Shown: piece by piece, positions 8,680 to 17,976 of the stretch
Numbering within the stretch: the stretch's first letter is position 1
Layout of the letters: every line of letters starts with the position of its first letter
Assembly: GCF_003626695.1 (NCBI RefSeq)
Contig: NZ_RBAH01000001.1
Location: 124,001-188,000, forward strand
Direction: 5' to 3'
Source: Paenibacillus ginsengarvi
GTDB taxonomy: Bacteria; Bacillota; Bacilli; Paenibacillales; NBRC-103111
DNA: 64,000 nucleotides
Made by a program: the position numbers and the translations under genes
Notes under the pieces: model-generated
Database searches by the model: none
Seen by the model: the letters and a program-made list of their open reading frames with translations, nothing else
Told to the model about the DNA's origin: nothing

Positions 8680-9126
8680 CTAATTCATAATCGTCTGAAT
8701 GCGGCGGGTAAGCGCGATTTCGTCCAGCTCTTCCTGTTCTTTTTTCAAAAGGGTAGCGGTAAACTGTATTTGCGCTTTTTCTTTAGCTTTCGTCCATACT
8801 TTTTCTTCCATCATTTTTCCGGATAAAACCTGCCGTTTGTCCGCTACATTCGCCTTCGCCTTCTCCACGTCTTTCGCCTTCGCCTGCATCTGCCTGTCCA
8901 ATCGCTGCAAATACAGCTCCAGCAGCTGAATTTCGGATATCGTCGTCATTCGCGCCGATGCAAGTCCAAGCTGCTCCGCTACGCGGCTGCGTTCTTCGGT
9001 CAGTGCAGAAAGAGATAACTCTTCCTGCTGCAGCTGTCCGATCGCATCAGAGAGATTCCATTCGGCCTGCTCTTTTTCATTTGTTTTCAAATCCAACAGC
9101 TTCTGGAACGGATATCGGTATCGCAT
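8680..9126 (-). CDS. fliJ: Flagellar export chaperone FliJ
   Basis: FliJ is the coiled-coil stalk of the FliH-FliI export ATPase. The 148-residue protein begins MRYRYPFQKLLDLKTNEKEQ, the usual FliJ start, and is helical and charged throughout with heptad-like patterns. The start was placed at this Met, 5 nt after the fliI stop; an upstream in-frame start would overlap fliI and add a non-conserved Arg-rich stretch. Confidence 0.9.
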   Translation of the reverse strand: MRYRYPFQKLLDLKTNEKEQAEWNLSDAIGQLQQEELSLSALTEERSRVAEQLGLASARMTTISEIQLLELYLQRLDRQMQAKAKDVEKAKANVADKRQVLSGKMMEEKVWTKAKEKAQIQFTATLLKKEQEELDEIALTRRIQTIMN

Positions 9127-9131
9127 GCGCC

Positions 9132-10454
9132 TTAGCCTCCGCCAAATTGCTCGAGCAGCTGCTCGTAAGCTTCGTCGTAGCTGATTTTCTCGCTCGTCTT
9201 TTGCTTCAAATATCCCCATATCGTTTCAATCTGTTCGATCGAACGATCAATTTCTGGATTGGAGCCTCGCTGGTACGCCCCTATTTGGATCAAGTCCTCC
9301 GAATCTTTGTAAATGGACAACAGACGCTTCAACTGATTGGCCGCATCCGACTGACTGTCGGGAACAATTTCTTTCATGCAGCGGCTCACGCTGGCCAGTA
9401 CATTGATAGCCGGATAATGACCTTTGTGCGCCAGATTGCGGTCGAGTACGATATGTCCGTCGAGAATGCCCCGTACCGTATCGGCAATCGGCTCGTTCAT
9501 ATCGTCGCCGTCGACGAGCACGGTATAAAAGGCCGTAATCGAACCTTTCGGACCGGTTCCCGCTCGCTCCAGCAGCTTCGGCAAATTGGCAAAAACGGAA
9601 GGCGTGTACCCTCTCGTCGCCGGCGGCTCGCCGATGGCAAGGCCGACTTCGCGAAGAGCCATCGCATAACGCGTGACCGAATCCATCATCAGCATGACGT
9701 TAAGCCCGCGATCGCGGAAATATTCGGCAATCGAGGTCGCAATCAGCGCGCCCTTCATCCGGATCAGCGCCGGCTGGTCGGAAGTCGCCACAATCACAAC
9801 CGAACGCGCAAGACCTTCCGGACCGAGATCGCGTTCGATAAAATCAAGCACTTCCCGGCCTCGTTCGCCGATCAGAGCGATGACGTTGACGTCTGCGGAC
9901 GTATTTCTGGCAATCATGCCCATCAAAGTGCTTTTGCCGACGCCGGAGCCGGCGAAGATGCCGACCCGCTGGCCTTTGCCAAGCGTGAGCAAGCCGTCGA
10001 TGCAGCGAACGCCGACGCTGATCGGCTCCTGGACCCGCGGCCGCTTGAGCGGATTGTTTACGGGCGAATTCGTCGAGTAATGCGCCATACGGGTCGGCAG
10101 AAACGAACCGTCAAGCGGTTGCCCAAGTCCGTCCAGCACTTTCCCCAGCAGCTCGTGCCCGACCTGGGCCGTGAGCGGCTTTCCCGTTCCGACGACATCG
10201 CAGCCGGGACCGATCGAGTGAAGCTCGCCGAGCGGCATCAGCAGCACTTTATTGTTGCGAAAGCCGACCACTTCCGCCTTCAGGGGCTGTGCCGACTTGT
10301 AAGGATAGATGTAGCATACATCGCCGACGCTGGCGTCCGGACCTTCGGATTCCACAGTGAGTCCGATAACTTGAGTTACTTTGCCGTTGACGCGGATCGG
10401 ATCGATATGCCGTAAAAACTCGGTATATTTGGACACATCGGGAGCGCTACTCAT
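9132..10454 (-). CDS. fliI: Flagellum-specific export ATPase FliI
   Basis: FliI is the hexameric ATPase that energises flagellar type III secretion, related to the F1 beta subunit. The 440-residue protein has an N-terminal beta-barrel, the Walker A loop GSGVGKST at about 169-176, a Walker B region with VMLMMDSVTRYAMA near 260, and the VGLAIGEPPATRGYTPSVF segment shared with F1-type ATPases. It overlaps the end of fliH by 8 nt, suggesting coupled translation with its regulator. Confidence 0.97.
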   Translation of the reverse strand: MSSAPDVSKYTEFLRHIDPIRVNGKVTQVIGLTVESEGPDASVGDVCYIYPYKSAQPLKAEVVGFRNNKVLLMPLGELHSIGPGCDVVGTGKPLTAQVGHELLGKVLDGLGQPLDGSFLPTRMAHYSTNSPVNNPLKRPRVQEPISVGVRCIDGLLTLGKGQRVGIFAGSGVGKSTLMGMIARNTSADVNVIALIGERGREVLDFIERDLGPEGLARSVVIVATSDQPALIRMKGALIATSIAEYFRDRGLNVMLMMDSVTRYAMALREVGLAIGEPPATRGYTPSVFANLPKLLERAGTGPKGSITAFYTVLVDGDDMNEPIADTVRGILDGHIVLDRNLAHKGHYPAINVLASVSRCMKEIVPDSQSDAANQLKRLLSIYKDSEDLIQIGAYQRGSNPEIDRSIEQIETIWGYLKQKTSEKISYDEAYEQLLEQFGGG

Positions 10455-11292
10455 GGGAATCTCCTCCGCCCTGCAAGGCGATCTGTTGAAGTCCCTTTTT
10501 GATTTCGTTCAACTGGGTATCGATCCGCGCGTCGATGCTGCCGAAAGAGGAACGAATGACACAACCGTGGTCGTGCACGGTCGGATCGGGAATGATCTGA
10601 AGCTCGGCCTGCGAATCGATCGCCAGCATCAGTTCCTCCCTTGCATCAACGATGAATTGGAAATGCTGTGCGGACACGCACAGCGTAATAATGCCCTGCT
10701 CCCTTCGGCGCTGCAGCACATTTTTAACCAAGTCGATCGTCCATTCCGGTTCGATGGACAATTGCCTGCCAACGATTTTCTCGGCAATCGCGCAGCTTAG
10801 TTCGATCAGAAACGGTTCGGACTCCTGGATCAGCTGATGCTTCACCAACACCGCGTTTTCAATGACGGAGCGCGCTTCGCCAAGCAGTTGCTCGTACTGG
10901 CCGCGAACGTTTCGTTCGGCTTCTTCATACCCTTGCTGGTAGCCGAGCTCCTGGCCGGCTGCAGTCGCCTGTGCCGACAACTGCTCGTCCTCCGCCCTGC
11001 GTCTGCTCCACCAGGCTTCTATCTCTACATTTGCTTCGCTGCGAAGCCGGTTGGCGTCCTCAGTCGCTTGACTAACGACGGACTCTGCATACTGTTCGGC
11101 ATCGCGAATTATTTGTTCCTTCGCGACCAGCGCCGCGGCCACTTCCGCCGGCACGGTCTCTTCGTCTGCCGCCGTCTCGCTTTGGGCAAGTTCGGACGGC
11201 TCCGGATCGCGAACCGACTCATTCGCCGAAACCTTTATGAGCTTTTTATCGTCTAATGGAACATAGAAGGCCGCTTTGATGACATTAGACAA
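10447..11292 (-). CDS. fliH: Flagellar assembly protein FliH (TTG start proposed)
   Basis: FliH binds FliI and holds back its ATPase until docking at the export gate. The product is rich in Glu, Gln and Ala, helical in the middle (about 90-180), with a C-terminal domain related to the ATP synthase delta subunit (LQRRREQGIITLCVS; then IIPDPTVHDHGCVIRSSFGS). An in-frame GTG at 11313 would overlap fliG by 29 nt; a TTG at 11292 is preceded by GGAGGAG at 9 nt, gives a product starting SNVIKAAFYVPLDD after the initiator, and overlaps the fliG stop by 8 nt, so TTG is preferred. Confidence 0.87.
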   Translation of the reverse strand: MSNVIKAAFYVPLDDKKLIKVSANESVRDPEPSELAQSETAADEETVPAEVAAALVAKEQIIRDAEQYAESVVSQATEDANRLRSEANVEIEAWWSRRRAEDEQLSAQATAAGQELGYQQGYEEAERNVRGQYEQLLGEARSVIENAVLVKHQLIQESEPFLIELSCAIAEKIVGRQLSIEPEWTIDLVKNVLQRRREQGIITLCVSAQHFQFIVDAREELMLAIDSQAELQIIPDPTVHDHGCVIRSSFGSIDARIDTQLNEIKKGLQQIALQGGGDSHE

Positions 11293-12301
11293 TGATATCG
11301 TCTCCTCCGCCACGCGCGATAATGATCTCTCCGGCTTCTTCCAAGCGGCGGATCGTCGCCACGATGCGCGTTTGCGCCTCTTCTACGTCGCGCAGCCGGA
11401 CCGGACCCATGTATTCCATTTCTTCGCGGAACGTTTCCGCCATTCGTTTCGACATATTGCGGAAAATAACTTCCCGCACTTCTTCGCTCGCCACCTTGAG
11501 CGCAAGCTGAAGATCCGAGTTTTCGATGTCGCGAATAATGCGCTGGATGGAGCGGTTGTCGATGTTGACAATGTCTTCGAATACGAACATCCGTTTTTTG
11601 ATTTCTTCAGCGAGCTCGGGGTCTTGAATTTCGAGCGAATCTAGAATCGTGCGCTCCGTCCCCCGGTCGACTCCGTTCAAAATATGTACGATAGCCTCGA
11701 TGCCGCCTGCGGTCGTGTAGTCGGTCGTTACAGTTGAGGAGAGCTTCTGCTCCAACACGCGTTCGACCTGATTGATCACTTCCGGCGACGTGCTGTCCAT
11801 CAAAGCGATCCGCTTCGCCACATCGGCCTGCTTCTCCTGAGGCAGCGAGGACAAGATGATCGAAGCCTGATCCGGCTGCAAATAAGATAAAATGAGCGCG
11901 ATCGTTTGCGAATTTTCGTTTTGGATAAAGTTCAATATTTGCGCCGGGTCGGCTTTGCGCGCAAAGTCGAACGGACGCACTTGCAGCGTCGCCGTCAAGC
12001 GATTGATAATATCCATCGCGCGGTTCGTACCGAGCGCCTTCTCCAAAATTTCTTTGGCATATTGGATACCGCCCTGGGAGATATACTCCTGAACCATGCA
12101 TATTTGATGAAACTCCGCAAGAATGGCTTCTTTCTCGGCATTATCCACCTTTCTTACATTGGCGATTTCCAGCGTCAGCTGCTCAATCTCTTCCTCGCGC
12201 AAATGTTTGAAAATTTGGGCGGACACTTCCGGCCCGAGACTGATGAGCAAAATTGCGGCCTTCTGCCGGCCTGTCAGTCCTTGCTGCACCCCTTTTGCCA
12301 C
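11285..12301 (-). CDS. fliG: Flagellar motor switch protein FliG
   Basis: FliG forms the rotor ring that the stator pushes on. The 338-residue protein contains LTGRQKAAILLISLG at the N-terminus (FliF binding), the EHPQ-like middle segment (here ENSQTIALILSYLQPDQAS near 128-146), and the C-terminal torque domain with charged residues (FVFEDIVNIDNRSIQRII near 240 and RMAETFREEMEYMGPVRLRD near 287). The start is GTG, 6-7 nt after GGAGGGG. Confidence 0.97.
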   Translation of the reverse strand: MAKGVQQGLTGRQKAAILLISLGPEVSAQIFKHLREEEIEQLTLEIANVRKVDNAEKEAILAEFHQICMVQEYISQGGIQYAKEILEKALGTNRAMDIINRLTATLQVRPFDFARKADPAQILNFIQNENSQTIALILSYLQPDQASIILSSLPQEKQADVAKRIALMDSTSPEVINQVERVLEQKLSSTVTTDYTTAGGIEAIVHILNGVDRGTERTILDSLEIQDPELAEEIKKRMFVFEDIVNIDNRSIQRIIRDIENSDLQLALKVASEEVREVIFRNMSKRMAETFREEMEYMGPVRLRDVEEAQTRIVATIRRLEEAGEIIIARGGGDDIIV

Positions 12302-12313
12302 ATAGGCCCCTCC

Positions 12314-13903
12314 TTATTCATCCACTAACCATGTGCGCAGCAAGTTTACGAATTCATCCGGTTTTTTCTTGGCCAGTCCTTCGAGCTGCTTGCGAATTTG
12401 GCTTTCGTTCGATACGTTTTCGATATCGATAGTAGGCATTTCCACCTTCGTAGGCGGAGACAGCTCTTCTTCGACGAGTTCGCGCTGATTTTGCCTTCTG
12501 CGGCGAATCATGTATCCCGCTATACCGGCGACGACCATGGCCGCTATGCCGATGCCGCCCCACATCCAGTAATTGACCGCTGTTTGTTCGCTGCCTGCAG
12601 AAATGGCAAACGGCTGTGCGAACAAAGTTACTTTTTTGGCGATATCCGCATCCGTCAGCGTTTGTCCGCTGTCCGCGAGCGTAGCGGATACGATGCTGAC
12701 CAGCGTTTTCTGGATATTATCCTTCATTTCCTGCGTGAGCGAATTCGGATCGTTTTTGACCGGAGGTTCGATCCCGACACTAATCGACAAATCTTTGACA
12801 GAAAAAGGACTCGAAACGATATCATTCGTAATCCGGTTCACTTCAAAGTTTACGATTCGATTCGTCTCTTCCGATTGCGACTGAACGCCGGTCGATTGCC
12901 CGCCTTGATAGGTGGGAATATCCGTATTCGCCGTACCCGGCACCCCGCTGTTCGGCGCGCCGCTGCTCGTAGCGGTTTTGTTGTTTTCCTGAAGACTGAT
13001 TTCGATCCCTCTGTTATCCACCGTGTTGACTGGGGTTACGAGATTCTGCTTGCTTGTCTTCTGATCGAAGTTCAGTGTTGAAATAACGCTGACGACAACT
13101 TTATCGGGGGCATACATTTTGCCCAGCAAGCTCATAATGTTTTTTTGCAGCTCGTTCTGGAACTGGTTTCGGATCAAAAATTGCTGCTGGATCTGATTCG
13201 ATGTTCCGGCTATAGCCCCGTTCGTCTTCGAATACGGGAGCAGCTCGCCGTTCTGGTTCGAAATCGTGATGTTCTCGTACTTCAGCTTCGGAATCGTTTT
13301 GGCGACGAGATTGTACATCGTGTCGATTTGCGCCTGATCGAACCGGTACCCGTTCTGGATATTAAGCACGACGGAAGCCGTCGATTCCTGGGGCTGCGTA
13401 GATAGAAACGCGCTCTCCTTCGGCACCGTGATCAGCACCTTGGAGCTGGCTACACCGTTGATCTTGTTAAACATTTGCTGGATTTCGCCCTGCATGGCAT
13501 TGATCAGCTTGACATTGAACTCGTTGTCGGACATGCCGAACGTACTGCTTCCTTCGAAAACGCCGTATCCTAGCGAGCCGTTTTTGTTGAGCCCTTGCGA
13601 TTCCACGTCCAGCTTGATCGCCGCCGCCTGACTCACCGGTACTTCTATCGAAGTGCCGTCAGGAGCGAGCTTATACGATATTTTCGAATCGTCCAAATAT
13701 TTTTTGATGCTTGCCGCATCGTTCGGTTGCAAATTTCGAAAAGCTGTTACGTATTCCGTTTTCGATAAGTTTATCGATGTTAGGATAATAACCGCGATCA
13801 AAATTACAGCTGTACCGAGTATCATATATTTTTGATTTTTACTCAGTTGTTTCCAATACCCAGTCGCTTTGTCTCGGTATTGGACAATTGTCTCATTCAC
13901 CAT
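12314..13903 (-). CDS. fliF: Flagellar MS-ring protein FliF
   Basis: FliF polymerises in the membrane to form the MS ring, the base on which the flagellum is built. The 529-residue protein has an N-terminal transmembrane helix (about 26-46), the two ring-building domains (SIEVPVSQAAAIKLDVESQG; QEIMNKING-like region here QQMFNKINGVASSKVLI), a Ser/Gly/Thr-rich linker, a second transmembrane helix near 444-464 and the FliG-binding tail with EEELSPPTKVEMPTIDIENV. It is followed closely by fliG. Confidence 0.97.
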   Translation of the reverse strand: MVNETIVQYRDKATGYWKQLSKNQKYMILGTAVILIAVIILTSINLSKTEYVTAFRNLQPNDAASIKKYLDDSKISYKLAPDGTSIEVPVSQAAAIKLDVESQGLNKNGSLGYGVFEGSSTFGMSDNEFNVKLINAMQGEIQQMFNKINGVASSKVLITVPKESAFLSTQPQESTASVVLNIQNGYRFDQAQIDTMYNLVAKTIPKLKYENITISNQNGELLPYSKTNGAIAGTSNQIQQQFLIRNQFQNELQKNIMSLLGKMYAPDKVVVSVISTLNFDQKTSKQNLVTPVNTVDNRGIEISLQENNKTATSSGAPNSGVPGTANTDIPTYQGGQSTGVQSQSEETNRIVNFEVNRITNDIVSSPFSVKDLSISVGIEPPVKNDPNSLTQEMKDNIQKTLVSIVSATLADSGQTLTDADIAKKVTLFAQPFAISAGSEQTAVNYWMWGGIGIAAMVVAGIAGYMIRRRRQNQRELVEEELSPPTKVEMPTIDIENVSNESQIRKQLEGLAKKKPDEFVNLLRTWLVDE

Positions 13904-13941
13904 GTCACCCCGCCCGGGAATCTGCTGCAGTTGTTAAAACG

Positions 13942-14250
13942 TTAAATTTGGGTTCTCATGACCTCCTGATACGCTTCGATTACTTTGTTGCGAATCTGAA
14001 CGGTCATCTCCAAACTTAACGACAGCTTCTCGGCGGCGATCGTCAATTGGTGCGCGTCAGCGACTTCTCCAATGACAAAATTATCGTTCAATTGATCCAC
14101 AGCGGCATGCTGCTTATTCAGCCCGTTCATCGCATCGCTGAGGAACGATCCGAAATCTTTCGTAATTTGCGCGGCGCCTAGATCTTCCGACGCCTTGGCA
14201 TTCAGAGCGGCTAACGGTTTTTTGGGTAGAAATCCGATTTGATCGATCAT
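13942..14250 (-). CDS. fliE: Flagellar hook-basal body protein FliE
   Basis: FliE joins the MS ring to the proximal rod. The 102-residue protein ends with the family signature (AAEKLSLSLEMTVQIRNKVI, then EAYQEVMRTQI) and has the FGSFLSDAMNGLNKQ segment in the middle. The SD sequence GGAGG precedes the ATG. Order flgB-flgC-fliE is the Bacillus arrangement. Confidence 0.95.
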   Translation of the reverse strand: MIDQIGFLPKKPLAALNAKASEDLGAAQITKDFGSFLSDAMNGLNKQHAAVDQLNDNFVIGEVADAHQLTIAAEKLSLSLEMTVQIRNKVIEAYQEVMRTQI

Positions 14251-14295
14251 GCTTCAGAGACCCTCCAGGCCAAAAATGATGTATGAGATTCGTGG

Positions 14296-14745
14296 TTATT
14301 TGCCTATTTCGAGCGCTTTGGAGATCATCGCCTTCGATGCGTTAAGCGCCGTTACGTTCGCCTCATAGGAACGAGAGGCTGCCATCAGATCGACCATTTC
14401 CTTCAGCAGGTCAACATTGGGCATCTCCACATAACCGCGTTCGTCCGCATCGGGATGCGTCGGATTGTACACTTGCTTGAAAGGTGCCTCGTCCTCGAAA
14501 ACACGCGTTACCCGCACGCCTTCGCCCGTTTTGTCGCGCATCGACTGCGACAGCAGCGCCGAAAACGGCGACGGCTCCTTCGCTTCCATCGTCACTACCT
14601 TGCGCTGGTAAGGTACCCACTTGCCATCCACAAGCTTGCCGCGCGTCGTATCGGCATTCGCGATATTCGACGAGATAACGTCCATCCGAAATCGCTGCGC
14701 TGTCAGTGCCGAAGAGCTGATATCGAATCCGTTCGTCAGCTTCAT
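14296..14745 (-). CDS. flgC: Flagellar basal-body rod protein FlgC
   Basis: FlgC is a proximal rod subunit of 149 residues. It carries the rod N-terminal signature (FDISSSALTAQRFRMDVISS then NIANADTTR) and the FlgC-type C-terminus (GYVEMPNVDLLKEMVDLMAA, RSYEANVTALNASK). It starts 3 nt after the flgB stop. Confidence 0.96.
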   Translation of the reverse strand: MKLTNGFDISSSALTAQRFRMDVISSNIANADTTRGKLVDGKWVPYQRKVVTMEAKEPSPFSALLSQSMRDKTGEGVRVTRVFEDEAPFKQVYNPTHPDADERGYVEMPNVDLLKEMVDLMAASRSYEANVTALNASKAMISKALEIGK

Positions 14746-14748
14746 CCG

Positions 14749-15153
14749 TTATCTCCCTCCGTTCAAGGCGGTCCTATAATTTTTCAGATCATGGCTTACT
14801 TGGCTGATCAGCACATTGTACCGCAGCTGATTTTTGGCTTGAAGCGCCATCTCGTAATCGACGTCCACGTTGTTCATGTTATTGTTCATGACCGTCTTGT
14901 CGTCTGTTGTAAGCCCGGGGGCGACTGGCGTCGAAGTTTGTCCGATTGGAATATGTCTCGCGTCGGTTCTTCTCCCTTGAATCGACGTTTTTTTCAATTC
15001 CTTCGACAGGAGCTCTTCGAACTGAACATCGGAACGTTTGAAGTAAGGAGTGTCGACATTGGCTACGTTATTCGCTATCACTTTTTGTCGAAAGGCTGCC
15101 GCATCAAGCGTTCTTTCCATCAAGCCGAGGCTTGGTGTGTCCCAAAAAGCCAT
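14749..15153 (-). CDS. flgB: Flagellar basal-body rod protein FlgB
   Basis: FlgB is a proximal rod subunit and the first gene of the fla/che operon. From the chosen ATG it has 134 residues: LMERTLDAAAFRQKVIANNV, ANVDTPYFKRSDV and the C-terminal NNVDVDYEMALQAKNQLRYN region. The reading frame is open further upstream to 15285, but that segment (rich in F, K and R) is unlike the family and lies in the AT-rich promoter region. The SD before this ATG is weak (AGTGAAAGTGGG several nt upstream). Confidence 0.92.
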   Translation of the reverse strand: MAFWDTPSLGLMERTLDAAAFRQKVIANNVANVDTPYFKRSDVQFEELLSKELKKTSIQGRRTDARHIPIGQTSTPVAPGLTTDDKTVMNNNMNNVDVDYEMALQAKNQLRYNVLISQVSHDLKNYRTALNGGR

Positions 15154-15231
15154 TCCAATATACCCACTTTCACTAAAAAAGTTATGTAACAGTATTCTTC
15201 GCGCCTTTACAGTTTTCCTTCTATGCATTTG

Positions 15232-15237
15232 TGTCAA
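15232..15237 (-). promoter_or_regulatory. Possible -35 element upstream of flgB
   Basis: The AT-rich gap between the codY terminator and flgB contains a consensus TTGACA on the minus strand, but no good -10 hexamer at 17-18 nt. The nearest candidate, TGTAAA, is 20 nt away. No clear sigma-D-type box was found. This is only a weak pointer to where fla/che transcription may begin. Confidence 0.25.
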
Positions 15238-15323
15238 ATAAAAAAAGTTTTGAAAAATGTCTATTTTTGTAACAATATGAGCCATATATATATTCCATCT
15301 AGAAAAGAAAGTTTACAATAAGC

Positions 15324-15354
15324 AAAAAGCCCTATCTTTAGGAAAGATAGGGCT
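15324..15354 (-). terminator. Rho-independent terminator after codY
   Basis: A 12-bp perfect stem (AGCCCTATCTTT paired with AAAGATAGGGCT) with a 3-nt loop, followed on the minus strand by five T residues. It lies 20 nt past the codY stop and separates codY from the fla/che operon. Confidence 0.92.
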
Positions 15355-15374
15355 CGGAACAATACAAAAGTCAC

Positions 15375-16154
15375 TCATGCCCGGGCGTTAGCCACGCTCT
15401 GCACAAGCTGATCGTTTAGTATTTTAATATAGGTTCCTTTCATCCCGAGCGATCTCGTTTCAATCACACCGGCGCTTTCCAGCTTGCGCAGCGCATTCAC
15501 GATCACGGAGCGGGTAATGCCTACCCGATCGGCGATTTTACTCGCCACGAGAAGGCCCTCTTTGTCTTTAAGCTCCTCGATAATATGATCGACCGCTTCC
15601 ATCTCGCTGTAGGACAAGGAATTGACCGCGACTTGGACGGCTGCTTTGCTTCTCGCGTCAAGCTCGATCTCTTCCGCGTGCTCGCGCAGGATTTCCATCC
15701 CGACGATCGTCGAGCCGTACTCCGCCATAATCAGATCATCGTCTATGAAGGCTTCGCCGCCGCGGGTCAGCACGACCGTTCCCAGCCGGTCCCCGCCGCC
15801 GATAATCGGAATAATCGTTACATGCGCTTCATCAAAAAAAGAATGTATTTTTTCGGTAAACATGCGGTACGTACTGTCCGTATCGCCGTTCGAGGAAGTT
15901 TCTTCAATTCTTTTGAGCACGTTGTTGTACTCTTCCGGCAAACGGCGATTTTGAACGATCATCTCGTGCAGCGCTTCGGACGATAAGGGCCCTGCGACCG
16001 CATAGCCGAGAATTTTCCCTTTACGGCTAATGACAAATACGCTGGCCGCAATCAGATCGCGCAGCACCTCCGACATTTCCATAAAACTGACCGCGTTTCC
16101 GGCCGCCTTTTGCAGCAGCCGGTTCAAACTTCTGGTCTTGCTAAGTAAACTCAT
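15375..16154 (-). CDS. codY: GTP-sensing global repressor CodY
   Basis: CodY binds branched-chain amino acids and GTP and represses adaptation genes during nutrient excess. The 259-residue protein has the conserved start ([20 protein letters not shown]), a GAF ligand-binding domain ([16 protein letters not shown] near 38-53; [16 protein letters not shown] near 120) and a C-terminal winged helix-turn-helix at about 203-228 ([20 protein letters not shown]). The gene follows hslVU and precedes flgB, as in B. subtilis codV-clpQ-clpY-codY-flgB. A GGGAGG SD precedes the ATG. Confidence 0.98.
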   Translation of the reverse strand: MSLLSKTRSLNRLLQKAAGNAVSFMEMSEVLRDLIAASVFVISRKGKILGYAVAGPLSSEALHEMIVQNRRLPEEYNNVLKRIEETSSNGDTDSTYRMFTEKIHSFFDEAHVTIIPIIGGGDRLGTVVLTRGGEAFIDDDLIMAEYGSTIVGMEILREHAEEIELDARSKAAVQVAVNSLSYSEMEAVDHIIEELKDKEGLLVASKIADRVGITRSVIVNALRKLESAGVIETRSLGMKGTYIKILNDQLVQSVANARA

Positions 16155-16213
16155 GCTTCAAGCCTCCCGGGTATTGCCGTAGCTGGCCAGCAGCTCCCGC
16201 TATTGTTATAGAA

Positions 16214-16243
16214 TTTATAAGTTTGCTAAGGTATGAAAGTAAA
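16214..16243 (-). promoter_or_regulatory. Candidate promoter of codY
   Basis: TTTACT (-35) and TATAAA (-10), spaced 18 nt, lie about 60 nt upstream of the codY ATG in an AT-rich segment. The match is moderate. codY could also be read from upstream hslVU transcripts if the hairpin elements between them are not full terminators. Confidence 0.35.
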
Positions 16244-16308
16244 ATACGGAATTCTATACCAAGTAAAGCTGCCGCAAAAACACGAATGCGCATCATCGAA
16301 AGGCTCCG

Positions 16309-16398
16309 AGCGGAAGCTTTTCTTATCGTTACAGAAAAATTAGCTTCCCTAAAGCATTAAGCGAAGTGCAGCTTTCTGTACCAAGAAAAACTTCCGCT
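16309..16398. repeat. Long imperfect palindrome between hslU and codY
   Basis: The outer arms are AGCGGAAGCTTTTCTTA (16309-16325) and CCAAGAAAAACTTCCGCT (16381-16398); inner arms are TTACAGAAA (16330-16338) and TTTCTGTA (16373-16380). Together they can fold into a hairpin of about 90 nt. No reading frame runs through it. It lies directly beside a dispersed hairpin repeat and, with it, fills most of the 353-nt gap between codY and hslU. Confidence 0.6.
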
Positions 16399-16409
16399 GT
16401 TTTTGGGGT

Positions 16410-16460
16410 CCCCGCAAAGTAATCGGAATACGCCTCGTAGTTTATCTTCACTTTGTGGGG
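16410..16460 (-). repeat. Dispersed 51-nt hairpin repeat, copy A
   Basis: Read on the minus strand this begins CCCCACAAAGTGAAG and ends ATTACTTTGCGGGG, so the ends are inverted repeats. It aligns over its whole length with the copy at 17977-18028, including the central TATTCC. It is in the opposite orientation to the other copies. Found only between genes. Confidence 0.75.
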
Positions 16461-16507
16461 TTCAGTAGCGGTCGCTCATCCTTGGATGACGTCGATAGAC
16501 GTTTTTC

Positions 16508-17902
16508 TTACAAAATGTACTGGCTAAGATCGCGATTTTGCGCGATGCCGGCCACTTTCTCGCGCACGTATTCCGGCGTTATCAAGATGTGATCTAGCGT
16601 GATGTCCGGCGCTTCGAACGACAAGTCCTCCAGCAGCTTCTCCAGAATCGTATGCAGCCTGCGGGCGCCGATATTGTCCGTATTTTGGTTCACCTCGGCG
16701 GCGATTTTGGCAAGCTCGCTTATCGCTTCATCCGAAAACTCGACGCGTATGCCCTCCGTTTCGAGCAGCGCTGTGTATTGCTTCGTTAACGCATTTTCCG
16801 GCTCCGTCAAGATGCGCACAAAATCGTCCTGCGTAAGGTTCGTCAGCTCCACGCGGATCGGAAACCGCCCCTGCAGCTCCGGGATCAGATCGGAAGGCTT
16901 GGCGATATGGAACGCCCCTGCCGCGATAAAGAGCACATAATCGGTTTTGACCGGACCATACTTGGTCATAATCGTAGAGCCTTCCACAATCGGCAAAATG
17001 TCGCGCTGCACGCCTTCACGGGATACATCCGGCCCGCCGCTGCGTCCGGAGCTGGCGATTTTATCGATTTCGTCAATAAAAATGATGCCGGACTGCTCAG
17101 CCCGCTTGATCGACTCCTGAACGACCTCGTCCATGTCGAGCAGCTTCTGAGCTTCCTCCTGGATCAGCACTTGTCTCGCTTCCTTAACCGGAAGCTTCCG
17201 CTTCTTTGTCCGCTTCGGCAGCAAATTGCCGAACATTTCCTGCATATTCATGCCCATCTGTTCGTTGCCTTGCCCCGCAAACATGTCCAGCATCGAAGGC
17301 GCGGCGTCCTCCACCTCGATCTCGACAACCTGGTCCTCCAGTTCGCCTCGCTGCAGCTTCTCCGCCAGTTGCTGGCGGCGCTGAAGCAGCGCATGGTCGG
17401 TCTCTTCCTTATCCGTTGCCTGCTGGTTCGCGCCGCTGAACAGCATCTCGAGCGGATTTCGGGTCGTTTTCTGCGAAGACGTCGAAGGAGCGAGCAGGGC
17501 GACGAGCCGGTCGTTTGCAAGCTGCTCCGCCTTATCCTGCAGCTTCTCCGTTTTCTCCGCTTTGACCATACGGATCGCGGTCTCGACGAGATCGCGCACC
17601 ATCGATTCGACGTCGCGGCCTACATAACCGACTTCGGTGAACTTCGTCGCTTCGACTTTTACGAACGGAGCGTTCACCAGCTTAGCCAGCCTGCGGGCGA
17701 TTTCCGTTTTGCCGACGCCGGTCGGTCCGATCATAAGTATATTTTTCGGCACGATTTCGTCTCGAAGGGTGTCGCTCAGCATATTGCGGCGGTAACGATT
17801 GCGCAAGGCGACGGCGACCGACTTTTTCGCCTGCTTCTGCCCGATAATGTATTTATCCAGTTCCACTACGATTTGCCTTGGCGTCAGTAGGCGCTGATCC
17901 AT
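16508..17902 (-). CDS. hslU: ATP-dependent protease ATPase subunit HslU (ClpY)
   Basis: HslU is the AAA+ unfoldase of the HslVU (ClpYQ) protease. The product has 464 residues from the ATG at 17902, which follows GGGAGGG; nine upstream in-frame residues are not conserved. Visible landmarks are [17 protein letters not shown] at the start, Walker A GPTGVGKT at 59-66, the [16 protein letters not shown] pore-loop region (the GYVG pore motif), an inserted I-domain at roughly 110-240, Walker B ([12 protein letters not shown]), an arginine-finger region and the C-terminal SQYIL tail that docks in HslV. Confidence 0.97.
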   Translation of the reverse strand: MDQRLLTPRQIVVELDKYIIGQKQAKKSVAVALRNRYRRNMLSDTLRDEIVPKNILMIGPTGVGKTEIARRLAKLVNAPFVKVEATKFTEVGYVGRDVESMVRDLVETAIRMVKAEKTEKLQDKAEQLANDRLVALLAPSTSSQKTTRNPLEMLFSGANQQATDKEETDHALLQRRQQLAEKLQRGELEDQVVEIEVEDAAPSMLDMFAGQGNEQMGMNMQEMFGNLLPKRTKKRKLPVKEARQVLIQEEAQKLLDMDEVVQESIKRAEQSGIIFIDEIDKIASSGRSGGPDVSREGVQRDILPIVEGSTIMTKYGPVKTDYVLFIAAGAFHIAKPSDLIPELQGRFPIRVELTNLTQDDFVRILTEPENALTKQYTALLETEGIRVEFSDEAISELAKIAAEVNQNTDNIGARRLHTILEKLLEDLSFEAPDITLDHILITPEYVREKVAGIAQNRDLSQYIL

Positions 17903-17923
17903 GAAAGTCCCTCCCGAAATTAA

Positions 17924-17960
17924 CCTCAAAAAATGGAGTCTAGGCTGCGATGATGGGGGG
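17924..17960 (+). repeat. Dispersed hairpin repeat, truncated copy
   Basis: The segment AAAAAATGGAGTCTAGGCTG followed by CGATGA matches the left half of the full repeat at 17977 (AAAGTGGAGTACAGGCTTCGATG pattern) and then breaks off into a G run. The motif CCCGAAATTA or CCCCGAAAGTA recurs before this copy, between it and the next, and after the next, which suggests tandem duplication and decay. Confidence 0.5.
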
Positions 17961-17976
17961 TGCCCCCCGAAAGTAA

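Noticed and set aside
8958..10415. 485-codon plus-strand frame
   Set aside because: Antisense to fliJ-fliI, of low-complexity Arg/Gln/His composition; a shadow of fliI.
15244..15258. CodY-box-like sequence upstream of flgB
   Set aside because: In B. subtilis CodY represses fla/che, so a box was sought. AAGTTTTGAAAAATG matches the 15-bp consensus at only about 10 positions, which is too weak in AT-rich DNA.
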